DNA from: Muricea muricata
Lineage: Eukaryota; Cnidaria; Anthozoa; Malacalcyonacea; Plexauridae
DNA: 64,000 bases
NCBI GenBank assembly: GCA_963855995.1
Contig: OY979719.1
Coordinates: forward strand, 6,448,001-6,512,000
Direction of reading: 5' to 3'
The translations under genes were made by a program, and so were the position numbers. The notes beneath the pieces were generated by a model. It made no database searches, was not told the origin of the DNA, and worked only from the letters and a program-made list of their open reading frames with translations. The stretch's first letter is position 1; each line of letters begins with the position of its first letter. Below, piece by piece: positions 1 through 12,400 of the stretch.

Positions 1-308
1 TTCTAGTAATCGTATACGTTCATGTATATAATAATATGTATTATATTATTATTTGAGCGAAAAAGACAATGAAAAATTAAAGATCTAAAAGGCTGCATGA
101 AAATGCATTTCTGAAATTCTGAAAAGTAAAAATTCTTCGGAAAGGGAGAGGAAACAGTACTTTTGGCAATGCAACGCTTGAAAACTCTGACCGTGTAGTA
201 AACTCTGAGCGTGTAATAACCAGTGAGCAGTATTAATAACGTATAAGATCGTTGAAGATCGCTCATTAAAATTTGTTTAAGTGTTTACCAGACTAATCAT
301 TTTTTTAG
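1..308. other. 5' flank or intron of the EGF/Cys-module gene
   Basis: AT-rich sequence with no convincing coding frame. It ends in a T-rich stretch and AG at 301-308 that serves as the proposed acceptor of the first exon in view. No promoter or start codon was identified, so this is probably intron. Confidence 0.4.
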
Positions 309-479
309 CTCAAGATATCGCGTTACCAAGCCGTGCTGCCATGTTGAACACAAAAACACACAATTTCTATGTTTGCGATTCGTCACATTTGAGGTATGAA
401 CCATTAATCGTGGCATTAAACTCTGAAAAATGTCAGATGTCACCACAAGGGTCATCGCTCTTTCTCTGCCGAATGCCTA
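309..479 (+). CDS. Possible exon of unrecognised N-terminal ectodomain
   Basis: The exon is open from a T-rich acceptor (AG at 307-308) to a donor GTAAGG at 480. It enters and leaves in phase 1, the phase used by the following exons, and joins 1304-1564 in frame through an Asn codon. The peptide contains LPSRAAMLNTKTHNF and two Cys residues. No family is recognised. The frame stays open past the donor to 598, so the exon end rests on phase agreement only. It could also be a chance open frame in an intron. Confidence 0.45.
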
Positions 480-3400
480 GTAAGGATCATCTCTTGTTGA
501 TCCAGACTTACTCCAGGAAAGAGCGACATGACGTAAATCCTGCAAGATTTTTTGTAATCTGTGATTATCAAACTGTAGTTTGTAGCATTCGTTTGTAAAT
601 CAATTTTGCCTTGTCAGTTGCATGTCACTTGTCTCGTAACCTGTCGTTGTGTGTTTTATCAATCTGTAGCTTCTAGCATACGTATTTGTAATGGGCCGCT
701 AAGTTTGGGGAAAGCTGTTGCATGCGGCTTTTGTTATACGTTATTGATGTTATTTGTGTTGTAAAGTGTATTAAAATCGCAAATACGTATAAATCATAAA
801 CCAAACTTTAACAGCCTTTAATCGGATTTCAGCTTTTCACGTAGTATTAACTGAATGAACACTTATGATGGGGCTTGTCAAAAAAACGATATTCACACAG
901 TCAAAAAACATTGACCCACGAAATTTGAACGTGTCAAAGGGGCCTAAGGTCGTGGGTTCGATTCTCAGTAGGATCTACTCGATGTTGTTCGAACCTAGTC
1001 TTCATCTCAAAACAGTATCGAGTCAACGCTCTGCCGAAAATCGTGGATTTTCTACAGGTGCTTCGGTTTCGCCCCATTCCCAGAGGGAAAGTGTAAAGGT
1101 TAGATTAAGTGATCCTGTCCTTGTGCCAGGAATCAATAAATGAATAAAAATCAATACATTTGCAGACGTAAAGATGTACCAATATGCCGAATGACAAATG
1201 GAGCAAATGGCAGATGGATTGGTAATGATTGATGATAACTCCTGAAATAACAAATTAGCTTTCGGATTACTTTCCTACATCAAATTTCTTTTATCATCTT
1301 TAGATCTACCTGGCATACTGGGAGTGCTTGGTGTGGATTTATCCACGAACACGTTGTACGCTGTGTCTAAAGATTATCACCTTATAACAAGTAGCCGTCC
1401 AGATGGTGGTGGCTGGCAATATTTCAAGAGATCAGAGTGGAATGAAGCCAAAGAAAAAATCAGTATGGTTAAAATGACTTCATTACCTTGGATAACCGTA
1501 CAAGATAATGTTTCTCCAAAAGTATTGAAGAAATTTACTGATAGCAATGGGGATGAATGGTCAGGTATGGAAAGTTTTAAATCTAAAACAAGTCAACGTT
1601 GAATACTTCAGATTTTTTATTCAATTGCTATTCATAAAAAATTAAATAAAACAATATGAATGTAATTGATGGATTGGAGAACAGAAGATTAAATAGTTAA
1701 TGGTAAGATGACGATGAAATAAAAGAAGTCTATCCTGTTGTCCAATACGCCAATTGTGCTGCATGCACAGTGATACAATTCTCAACTGAGGAACAGTTAG
1801 AGAAGTTTTTGTGTTTATGGGCTATGAAACCATGGATAGTTAAAGAAGTGGATAGGAGACTCGTGGTCGCGTGTAATATTTTCAGCATGCTGATGGCGTT
1901 AAAACCTGGTTGCAAATTTTGACATCACCAAATCCTCAAATAACTTCACTTTCTGCAATAATACATCTTAAGATTTTAATAGAAAAACAAATAAATTTGA
2001 CTACGCCATTCTACTATGAAATATGTAAGTATTCCCAGTCAATTTTGGCAAATAGTTTAAGGACCAAGCAGTTAAAATGCATCCCAAATTTCAATGAAAT
2101 CAACGATAGTTTTTGGGACGCCATTTTCGCAGCAATCAAAGTAAAAATTTCAAAACAAAGACGTGGAACATTTACCTTAAACACTTTGTCGTGTCAAAAG
2201 CATGCTGTGCAAAACTTTAGAAAATATAGCGAATAAACAAAACGCTGAAAATTGTTGGCATATTCGCAAGATACTACTCGTGACATCACGAATCGCAAAT
2301 TGGTTTCTGTTATAAATGCCAGCTAGTTTCCTACCCACCTGTTTACCTATCCATGATGAAACCGAAGCAACATATTTGGAAGTCGTTTCCTAATTCTAGC
2401 CGCCTCGGGGTTATCTGTAAGAGTTAGGTGGCTGTAGCATAGAAGTAAGCGGTTATGCACAAATGTGGTGGCAAAATAGGACGGGGGGAGCGGTTTGTTT
2501 TCTGTGCCATTGAAATGGTATATTTGATATGGTACTTATGCCAGTAGTGTGCTCAACACTATACCAATTAGTGACCTCTGACTCAGCACTGTTAAAAGTC
2601 AAATGCAGTGGCCTTGTTAGTCGTTAGTGCTGGTGAAATTGATGTGCTCAACTTTTGAGACCCTGTTTACACTATAGCAAAAGTTTCCGGATTCCAAAAA
2701 CATGTTTTTTTGGTTCTACGACGTTTACACTGCACCGCCCCAAACAGCAATTGTCAGTACATCAAGCACAGCCGCGATTCTACGAATCTTATTTTGTGAT
2801 TTTGACAGTTGAAATTAATGGCACTACATTTGAAAACCATACGACCTTTACGGAAAGAGTTTACACGAGATTTTTGTCGGATTCAAACTTTATCGAATAC
2901 AAAGTTCCAACAAACTTTTCCGGATTCGAAAATTTCGGATTCATAATCTATCTGTGATAATTTTGTATCGAATTCATGTGTCTTAGTGTAAACGGTATGT
3001 TTTTGCTTGTAGCAATAAAATGCTCATGAAACACTTCATAACTGTCTGGTTTTCAAGACGTTTCTGACTGCACGAAACTCCATACTTCGCTGCCAGACAG
3101 TGGCGGATCTAGCGTAAGTCAAAATAAATTACCACAGCTCATTCTAGGATATATTTACACTTTAAAATACCTTCAAAGCAACTTCATTGGTTAGATTTTA
3201 TTCTTTTAAAACTCATAACCTATGACATTGTTATAAAGTTATTTTGAATTTAACAATTTTATTATTTAATAGCTGCTATAATCTACTTTATTATTAATAG
3301 CTTGATATTAATTACTATTTTATTATTAATAGCTGCTATAATCTACTTTGACTTACCCTGGATCCGCCACTGCTGCCAGCAAAATCTCGTGAAGTAGCCG

Positions 3401-6400
3401 GCGATATGCTGCTTGACGTTTACAAACCTTTAAGGTAGAAATAATTTTGTTGTGGGTTATTTTATATTTCAGCGGCGACTCGTGGTATTAACTTTAAACC
3501 TGTTGGTGGAACATCGGTGGAAATTGCAGTGTGGACCTGTCAGGTTTTTGAAGTGGTAGATGATCCGTGCTTTTCCGAACCATGTGAAAATGGTGCTAAC
3601 TGCACGGCAATTACACGTGATGTGTACAACTGCAGCTGCGTACCTGGATACAGCGGTGTCAACTGTGAAACAGGCAAGTCATATTTCAGCTAGAATGCCT
3701 TCCTATACGAGTGTTTTGTAATGATCAACAAAAATCTGTGTGGGAAAAAATGTCATCTCATATCTTTGAATTGCCTAGGCAAAATAATACCGCGATGGCA
3801 CAGTTCAAAGGTTGTTATCGTTTAGCCGAAAAGAAATATATTGCCATATCTCTTTACTGCTAATTACCGTTCCTCCTCGTTTTGAACTTTCTTGTGCGGC
3901 TAATTTTTCTCGTCACTCTCGCCCTCGACAGCAAGCCTAAAAGCTTGCCAATTAAATTAAACAGAATTGACAAAGGGAATCACGGCTGTCACATCAACTC
4001 TCGCCACCAAAAAAAGCTAAGTTGAGTGACCGGGTCAAATGTGAGAAAATTCTGCCAGTTTGTGCTTCAAGGGGCTTTTCTCCGAGTTCTCAAGTTTTCT
4101 TCCCTCTCAAAATCACTGCATGGGCTTACGAAGGACAAGGAGTTTGTCAGTATTACATACTGTCAAGTTGCTCTCAAAAAATGAAGTCGGTAAAATAAAA
4201 GTGAAACAAAGCAAAACAAAAAATCCCCGCGTTACAGCAAGTCCTAGGCTTGTAACCTTGCCGTCCCCAAGCCGATATCAGTTCGTCAAGCGTTCGCATT
4301 GCTTGCTCCAGCTTGATGATGGCAAGTCTGCTGCAAGTTGTCAACTTGCTTGATCCGAGTTGATTCTAAAGACTCTTTATTCACAAGCTTGGAGCAATTT
4401 GTTTCAACAACTTGCAGTAAGGCTGCAAACATCATGTTGCACGTCAGCAGGCTTGATGCAAGTTGATGATCTGATTAAGACAACAGGCTTGATGGCACTT
4501 TATGACAACCTTGCATCGAGCAGATAAAATCCACAACTTCCTTCCGGTCTGTGACGTTTCTGGCTCTGTAGCATGCCACAGGAAAGTAAAGTAAGAAAGA
4601 CTATATTGTTTTAGACATCGACGAGTGCTTAACCGTCAGTTGTCTGAATGGAGGGACCTGTTTGCATGGAATAGACTTTTACTTCTGTCGCTGTCCCGTG
4701 GGATTTTCTGGCGATTATTGTGAGAATGGTAAGTTACCATTGCAAGCATATTTTTTAAAATGTTCGTATTTCCGTGATCGTGATGGCCAAGTAGTGATGT
4801 TTCATATACAGTGGTAGCAAGAAAGGTAGCATTGGAAATTAGAATTAGAATTAAACCTGAATTAAGTTTTACGAAATATTTATACGTCTGTACCACCTGG
4901 AGTAAAATCAGTTAGCCAGAGAATTTATCTCGTTGCTGTACTTGTAAGTGAAAAATTCAGTATCCACTTGTGGCCAAGTAATTTTGTACGATTTTTATTT
5001 AATATTTACTTTCTTATTTCGTTACTTTTGTTATACTTTGGCGAAGTAAAAACTGAGTAGACTAGTGAAAAGAAAGGGAATACTGATGTTGGAATTGAGT
5101 TGAATACCAAGTAATGTTGGGATTGATTGCATGGTTAATATGGTGTGTTTTATTGAGTGTCTTATACATTTTAAACTGTGTTTAGTAAAAAATGCTGTTT
5201 AATTTGCTTTTTGAAGGTGTTAAAACAAAATAAAAGAAATTTTGATCTCTTCTTGTAGCTATGCAAGTAAGCTATGTTATTTAAGTTTATGTTACACAAA
5301 ATTGATATTTTTTCTTAGCATCACCAACATGTCAAACATCTCCTTGCTTAAACGGTGGCACCTGTCAAGATCAAACTCCGCCCGCTTTCCTGTGTTCTTG
5401 TACGAGTAACTACAAAGGAACTCACTGTGAAATAGGTATAATCTTATGTAGAAATGAAATCTCATTATTCTGTCATAAGGGAGCTTTCACAAGCCCTTGG
5501 CAAACTAGCAAACATTGTTCCAGAAATATTATATTTACTATGATATTTACTATGATATTTACTATCATGTTTCCGTGTTTTTCTCTTTAATTCTAAACAA
5601 ATTCTCAGAAATATTTTTGTTGCGGAAACAATGCTTCCTAGTTTGCCACATGTTTCCAATGTTTCAGCCCAAGAAACATTGATTTCCCGATTAGCTATTA
5701 AAACCATACGCAAAACTACAAGTCTGCTTACCCACACTGGGAAACATGGAGAAACATTGACAGGAAACAATGTTTTCTCAACAATGTTTCCTAGTCTGTC
5801 CAGGGCTTAAGATTGCCGACGCAGCAAGTTCGACGCTGTCAATATATTTGAATAAGAAAAGCTTTTTAGAATTTTATTGCTGTAATAACCGTTTGAAGCT
5901 TATTTTAGTAACTTGCGAAAAATTTTGTTCGCCCAAACAATGTGATGTCTTCTATAGGATGGACTTCCAAAACACTTCTTGCGTCGTAACATGCATTCCT
6001 GCTGCCCTGGAGACGTGATAACGTCTTAGTTGCGAATACTCCTGGGACCACAAATTATTTATAGTTATTCAGGTGATCTAAGTAGTCTCTATAATCTTCT
6101 TAAGAGACGAAGGGGGAGGGTGGGGTGCTTCCCACACACACCCCAGGTATTTTTAATCAAAACTGCGCATAATTATCCCATCGTTTCAGTCGTGAAGCGA
6201 CTAAAACTACCATGGTCCAAGTAACAAAAAGATTATACGTGAAACAGATTTCAACTTATTTGTTCGTATAATGTTCTGGTCAGTTAGGAACCTAAAAGAC
6301 ATCTAACAAGATAGGCATTTTCATATAGTTTTACGCTCTTTAATTGCTAAATGACGTCATTATGGGTAGGTCTGATAAGGTAGCTGGTGATTGTTGTAAT

Positions 6401-9400
6401 TCGTTCAGAAACTTTCTGAGAATATCTTGCATGTTTCTAGAAATTGACAGATGTGTGGATCACACGTGTGGAAATGATGGTGCCTGCGTTCCAACAGACG
6501 GGGGGTATGAGTGCGTTTGTCCCTACGGCTTCTCAGGAGCGCGTTGCAATACTGGTAGGTGTTAAAGAGCTTATATCTAGGACACACAAAGCTATGTAAT
6601 TTCAGCTTGATCTCTTGCTAAAATTAGGACTATGTCTTAATTGTGAAGACCTAGCCTAATGCACCGCAAAAATCAGACAAGCTTGTAAGACATAAACGAA
6701 GGCTTTGCTGTAAGGGGTGCTGGGTGGCCGTGACCGGAGGTAGTTTTGGGTTAGGAGAAGGGTTGGGGTCAGGTTAGAGTTGGGTTTAGGGTTGGGGTAA
6801 GGATTGAGATTAGGATTGGGATTAAGATCAGGGTCCCAAATGTTTAAGGTTTTTTCCAAGCATTATATGTGTTAGGAAAATAGCGGCTTCTAAATTAAGA
6901 CCATATTTTGCGACACAGCCTTGATTCGAGTAAGAGGTGATTTATACTGGTAATTTATGCTCTCAGATCGGTAGGTTTAATCTGCAAGCGCTTAGTCTGT
7001 ACATGCTGCTTAATACTTGTTCTCTGTTGAAATTCTTCAATCGAAGGAATATTACGCAGTATGTGGAATATTACCTTGCTGTAAAAACATACCTCAAATT
7101 TAAATTGTCCAATCAAAAAACTTAGTTTACACCACGTGAACGTGTGATTTTTCACTGCATTTCACTCAATCCCACGCGTAGTGCGTGTGCCATGAGATAT
7201 ATTTTATATTTCATGGCAACACGCGGGACACACGCGTGTTGCCATGAAATATAAAATATATTCTATGGCACGCGTGTAGGATCCACGAACATTAAAATAA
7301 CAAAAATGGCGGGATGTGCAGAAGAAATCAGTGAATTTAGTGTCTCGGGCTATCGCCCTCGGGAAATATGATCACTTCAGGAAATATTCCGCCGAATGTC
7401 CCTTGCTCCGGGTCTATAAATGATAAAAATATCTCATATTTATCCCAGTCTGCATTGTAACCCCATTCTGCATTTTATACCGTTAAGTCTGCATTTTTTC
7501 CTTACTTCGGTCAGCATTCTCTGGTCTGCAGATTTTGCTGACTGGCTCTCAAAGAGATGACTAAAAATCAGTTTTGTATCATTTGAAATCCTATACAAGC
7601 TTCTACTCGTATTTTTAGTCATGTCAAAACATGGTAATACAATCACCTTAAGAGCACCAGGATGTCTAATGCTTTCACCACCGTATATCTTGTGGCAGAC
7701 TATTTAACAATTAGATTTATTACAAGCTCGAGATTTTTATGCGGTGATAGTTGATGAGGGCGAAGCCCGAATCAACTGTCAACGCATAGAAATTGAGAGC
7801 GAGTTATCTAATTGTTTTAATAGAATCTGAAATAAATACTTGATTTTTAAGTCATTTTGCAACAAAGAAAACATTGCAAATTGTCTTTGAATTGAGAAAA
7901 GATACACTAGAAAAATTATTGTTTTGCTACTCGCTATCTATCGAGCAATAGATAGCGAGTACAGTAGCCAATCACATTACAGCATTTGCAATAGTATGCT
8001 ATAATGATTCTACTAATAAACAATACAGCCCTACTATAGCAAGAACCTCTGATATAATCTGTAAATTTAATCTTATTTTTAGGTTTTTAATTTATACCTA
8101 GTGCCACAAACAGAAAAGGGAGAGCTCGTACATACGCGAGGGCTTTCCCATCAAATATTGAATTAAATGAGCCATGCGTATAGAGAGATTATCCAATATT
8201 CTACAGCTTGTGTCTTTTATTTTCTGTACTGTTCTGACATGATAATCACGATCAGTCACGCTAGCAATGCTGGTCAAATATCTTGGGACGCTCAAAAATG
8301 GTGCTGTGCAACTTCAAACGTAATCCCACCCTCCTTGCTACCACATTTACTCAATGTTGAAATTTTGTTTTAAATTGCAATATCAGTACCTGTATTTAAG
8401 CCCAAGGATTTTTGGACAGGATTGCTACAATCTTTATACAAATATTACTCTCATGGGGTGTTCTTATTTTCTACAGTTTTGAGATCAAACTTCGAGGTAT
8501 TGGCAACAAAAATGGTCACGGAAGCAAACTCGTATCTGGTGATAAAGGCTCGCATACCAAGTCATGGAATGTCGTTGACGGAAAACTGGTGTAGGGATTA
8601 CGAAAAGTTGTGTTCGTACAGGGATGGCAGAGATGCAACAGGATTTGGACGATCGTACAATCACATCCACGAGCATGCAAGTTGTCAAGAAAAGTACCAG
8701 TCCGTTATGGACCGAGCCGACGTCCTTGGCGCAAAACCAAATGAAAAGGTCGCAGCATTAGCGAAACGAGCTGGTTTCGCTGCAGCAACATCTAATAACT
8801 CGTTTGCATTTAATGCGTGCGATGGCGAGAAGTGTTCGCGTGTTTTGCCGGGGTCTGGTTGCGATGAAGCGTTAACATGTATCAGCAGATCAGTGCCGGA
8901 CCGTGTGGTATATACAGTCTGTATTCAGCCTAATGCAAATTATCGCGCTAACAGAAAGGAATGGCATGTCATCAAGGGCATTAGACATCTGATGTTGAAA
9001 GTTAAATCCCCCAAAGCGTACTCCGTGCACGCTACGTGGTGTAAGGATTATGAACTTCTCTGTGACCGCTATGGTTTGAGAGCTCTTGGTGTTCGTAAAG
9101 ATACTGGTTGCATTAAGAACTACCGTGCCGTAATACACGAAAATATAAGCCCTTCAGATTTGCAATCATGTTTTGGCCCAGGCAAAAGTTTTAGGTTTAG
9201 TGACTGTTCTTCCTGCAGCAGTTACAGTCGCAACACATATCGCGCACTCGACCATTTCAGGTATCATTACTATGATTACGCAACGGCCTGCACGCAACCT
9301 CACAATGTTGGTTTTAAAGTTTTGGATGATCAGAAGCTGTTGAATCACAGCGGGAAAGATTACATGGCGGTCAAAGTACAAGTTCCTTTAGACGGCAAAT

Positions 9401-12400
9401 CCAACGCTACGTCTTGGTGTAAAGATTACGAGTTGCTGTGCGGATCGTACGACATGGCGCCCCTTGGATGTGACGGTTGTCATTCTCAATACGAGCCGTC
9501 TTTCTCTTCTTGCCCGATATCTGGCAACAAAGTTCAACAGATACTTCACAATGCCGGATTCTCAAATGCAACCTCGTCAAACACTTTTATATACCAGTCA
9601 TGTGGCACTTGCTCCGATCATGTTGTCGAGAATGAATGTGGAAACAATAATTTGTTTTGCATTGATAGAGACAACAGCTACCGTATGTTTTATACCATCT
9701 GTGGTGAAAAACCAAAAAAGGGAGTCTTGCGAGTGAAGGCATCTAGATCTGTTGTTTATAAATCTGTACCTTTCAAAGTCCTTAAACTTCATGAACTACC
9801 AAGCAGTGGTCAGCCATTGTTGAGCAATTGGTGTGAAGAATACCAGACAATATGTGAGAGTGTTGGAAACGTGCCAGTTGGTTGTGGTCCTTCTGATCTT
9901 TCTGACCCAGATATCGCTACATGTGGGAAAACGTACGGGGCACAGATGGATAACGATGGTCTTTTATGTGGTGACAACAGTGTAATTCTTGATTTAGTTC
10001 AAAAATCTGGTTTCTATAGTAATGCGAGAAATACGTTCATGTTTTATAAATGTTCGCCGGAAGCATGTGCTAAACCTGTGACGTACAATTGTAATGCAGA
10101 CTGCAGTTGTCATCCTGCCTTAAGCTGCGTGTCCAATGAAATGAGGTCATATTCCCGCGAGACGTATGCTGTGTGTAGTGGTTATACCAGCACATTCGAA
10201 GTTCTGGAAACCAAAAATAGTACGTACAAACAACATGAAGTACTGGTCGTTCAAGCTAAAATTCCCAGCGATGGTATAGCGAAGTTAGGCAATTGGTGCG
10301 AGGAATATAAAATGTTGTGTTATTACTATGGCTACAGACCAACGGGATGTGGTGTCGAGTTTGCTAGCAACATTAATTATGCATCATGTCGAACAGATTA
10401 TGAATCAGTTATGCCAATAGACAATGTCTACGGATGTCCTGCAACCATTAAGATTGCGTTTATAGCTAAAGCTGCTGGTTTCCTTGGTGTCACACCAAGT
10501 AACTCATTTGGTTTTTCAGATTGTCAGGCAACTTGCGTATCCACTTTAACAGCAAACGGTCCCTTTATCGATCTATCAGTCGCCGATGGTATAGTTTATA
10601 CAATCTGTGAAACCTCGGACAGTCACTTTAAGGTAATGTCCACCAAAAAGAGTGTCTACAAAGGTGGGGAGTATTTGTTCGTACAAGCGCTGGTACCACC
10701 TGACCTCATCTCGAAGCATGATACTTGGTGTACTGATTATGAACGTATGTGCGAATCATTTGGTTTGAAACCAGTTGCCAGAAGTGGCCGTCAGACTCTT
10801 TCAAGGTACGCAACATGCCGAAAGCGTCATGGACCAGTCAACCCAAAATTGACCGAAGCGACTCATCGAGATGCAATTAATACTTTTGGCGAAGATTTTC
10901 TTGGTTATTACAATGTACCATATTATGGTACTTTTGTTTTTGGAGAAGATTGCGATGTTAGATGCTTCAATGATCTGAATGAATACTATCAAAGTTATTC
11001 ACTTTATGACCTGAGAGGGAGTGACCTTGATAATTATGATTATCAAGTATATTCTGTGTGTGCATCTTCGGACAGTAATTTCCATGTTCTGTCCACCAAA
11101 ACTATCAAATATGGCGAGGATTATCTTGTTATACAGGCAAAATTACCGTCAAACTACGAGTCGAAATACGAGAACTGGTGTCGAGATTATGAAAGACTTT
11201 GTCGAAGTTTTAGAAAGAGACCAACTGGCTGCGGTCTTTCATATCAGTGGTCTGCCAAGCATCGAGCATGCGTAGATAAGTATCAATCTGCCATGGCCAA
11301 GGGCGACCCAGTGGGATGTAACTCTAGTCAAATTGTCGCAAGCATAGCTGTCGCGGCGGGATATCTTTCAGCCAATGAGAACAATTCCTTTGTATTCCAT
11401 CAATGTTTACATGAATGTCCAAAAAAACTGTCTAAAGAATCCTGTCCGGACTCATTACCATGCCTTACCAGTCGCTCGGATGTAGTGTACACTCTTTGCA
11501 CAGATTCCTCGAGTGCTTTTGAAGTCGAACGTATGTTGCCGACTCGGGAAGAAAACACTCCGTTGCTTTTTATTACAGCGACTTTAAATGGTGTCGTTGA
11601 GGCCAAGTCCGGGGATTGGTGTACAGATTATCAGAAACTATGTGAGTCATACGCTTCCAGACCTGTTGGTTGCTATTCGAGAAAAGCGAGTGATGATATA
11701 AGTGCTTGCACCAAAGACTATAACGCAGTACCGGTACAGAATGACGCCCAACGTTGTGGCGATGATGGCGAGAATGATATCTACCGCATGACGACACTAA
11801 CCCCGGAGTCTCCAGATGGAGCGATGTTCAAGTGTCACGGCTGCAAAGCGTCCGATTGTCAGAAAAGTTTATCAAGCACGTGCAATGGTGCTTTAAACTG
11901 CTTGAAGCAAGTAGACTGGGTGTACACGATGTGTTCACGAGCTTCGCATAACTTTCAAATCGTCGATACAAATACCACATCTCACGAAAAGCTAGGCGAC
12001 GATGTACTTGTCATTCGCGCCAGTGTCCCACAAGATGGTCAATCTCTTTACGAAAACTGGTGCGAAGATTATACAAAGTTGTGCTCCATGTACGGTAAAC
12101 GTCCTCTGGCATGCCCTCTGCTTTATAACTATACTGCTATGTATCCTGAATCATCATGTCGCGCGTGCGCTAAAGATTACAACGGCTACATGATTAATCC
12201 CAAAAATTCAACACCATCATTGTCTTGTCCTATGAATGATCTCATTTCCAGCATCGCAAAAGACGCAGGTTTCAGCAAAGCTTCTTCGTCGAACACATTA
12301 GGTCTAACCACGTGTCTTCGTTGTTCAAAAACATTGCAAATGGTCAACAGCGATGAACCGTACATTTCTATGAGCTGTCCTCCAGGTGCCGAATGTACTC

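Noticed and set aside
6735-6835. True telomere or telomeric junction
   Set aside because: The repeat is short, degenerate and lies inside an intron with coding exons on both sides.
8422-8476. Upstream extension of the large exon, starting at a TTG or at the alternative acceptor near 8380
   Set aside because: A good acceptor (TTTTCTACAG) at 8467-8476 restores the module start (V-L-R-S-N-F-E-V-L) in phase. The upstream residues are low-quality and not seen in other modules.
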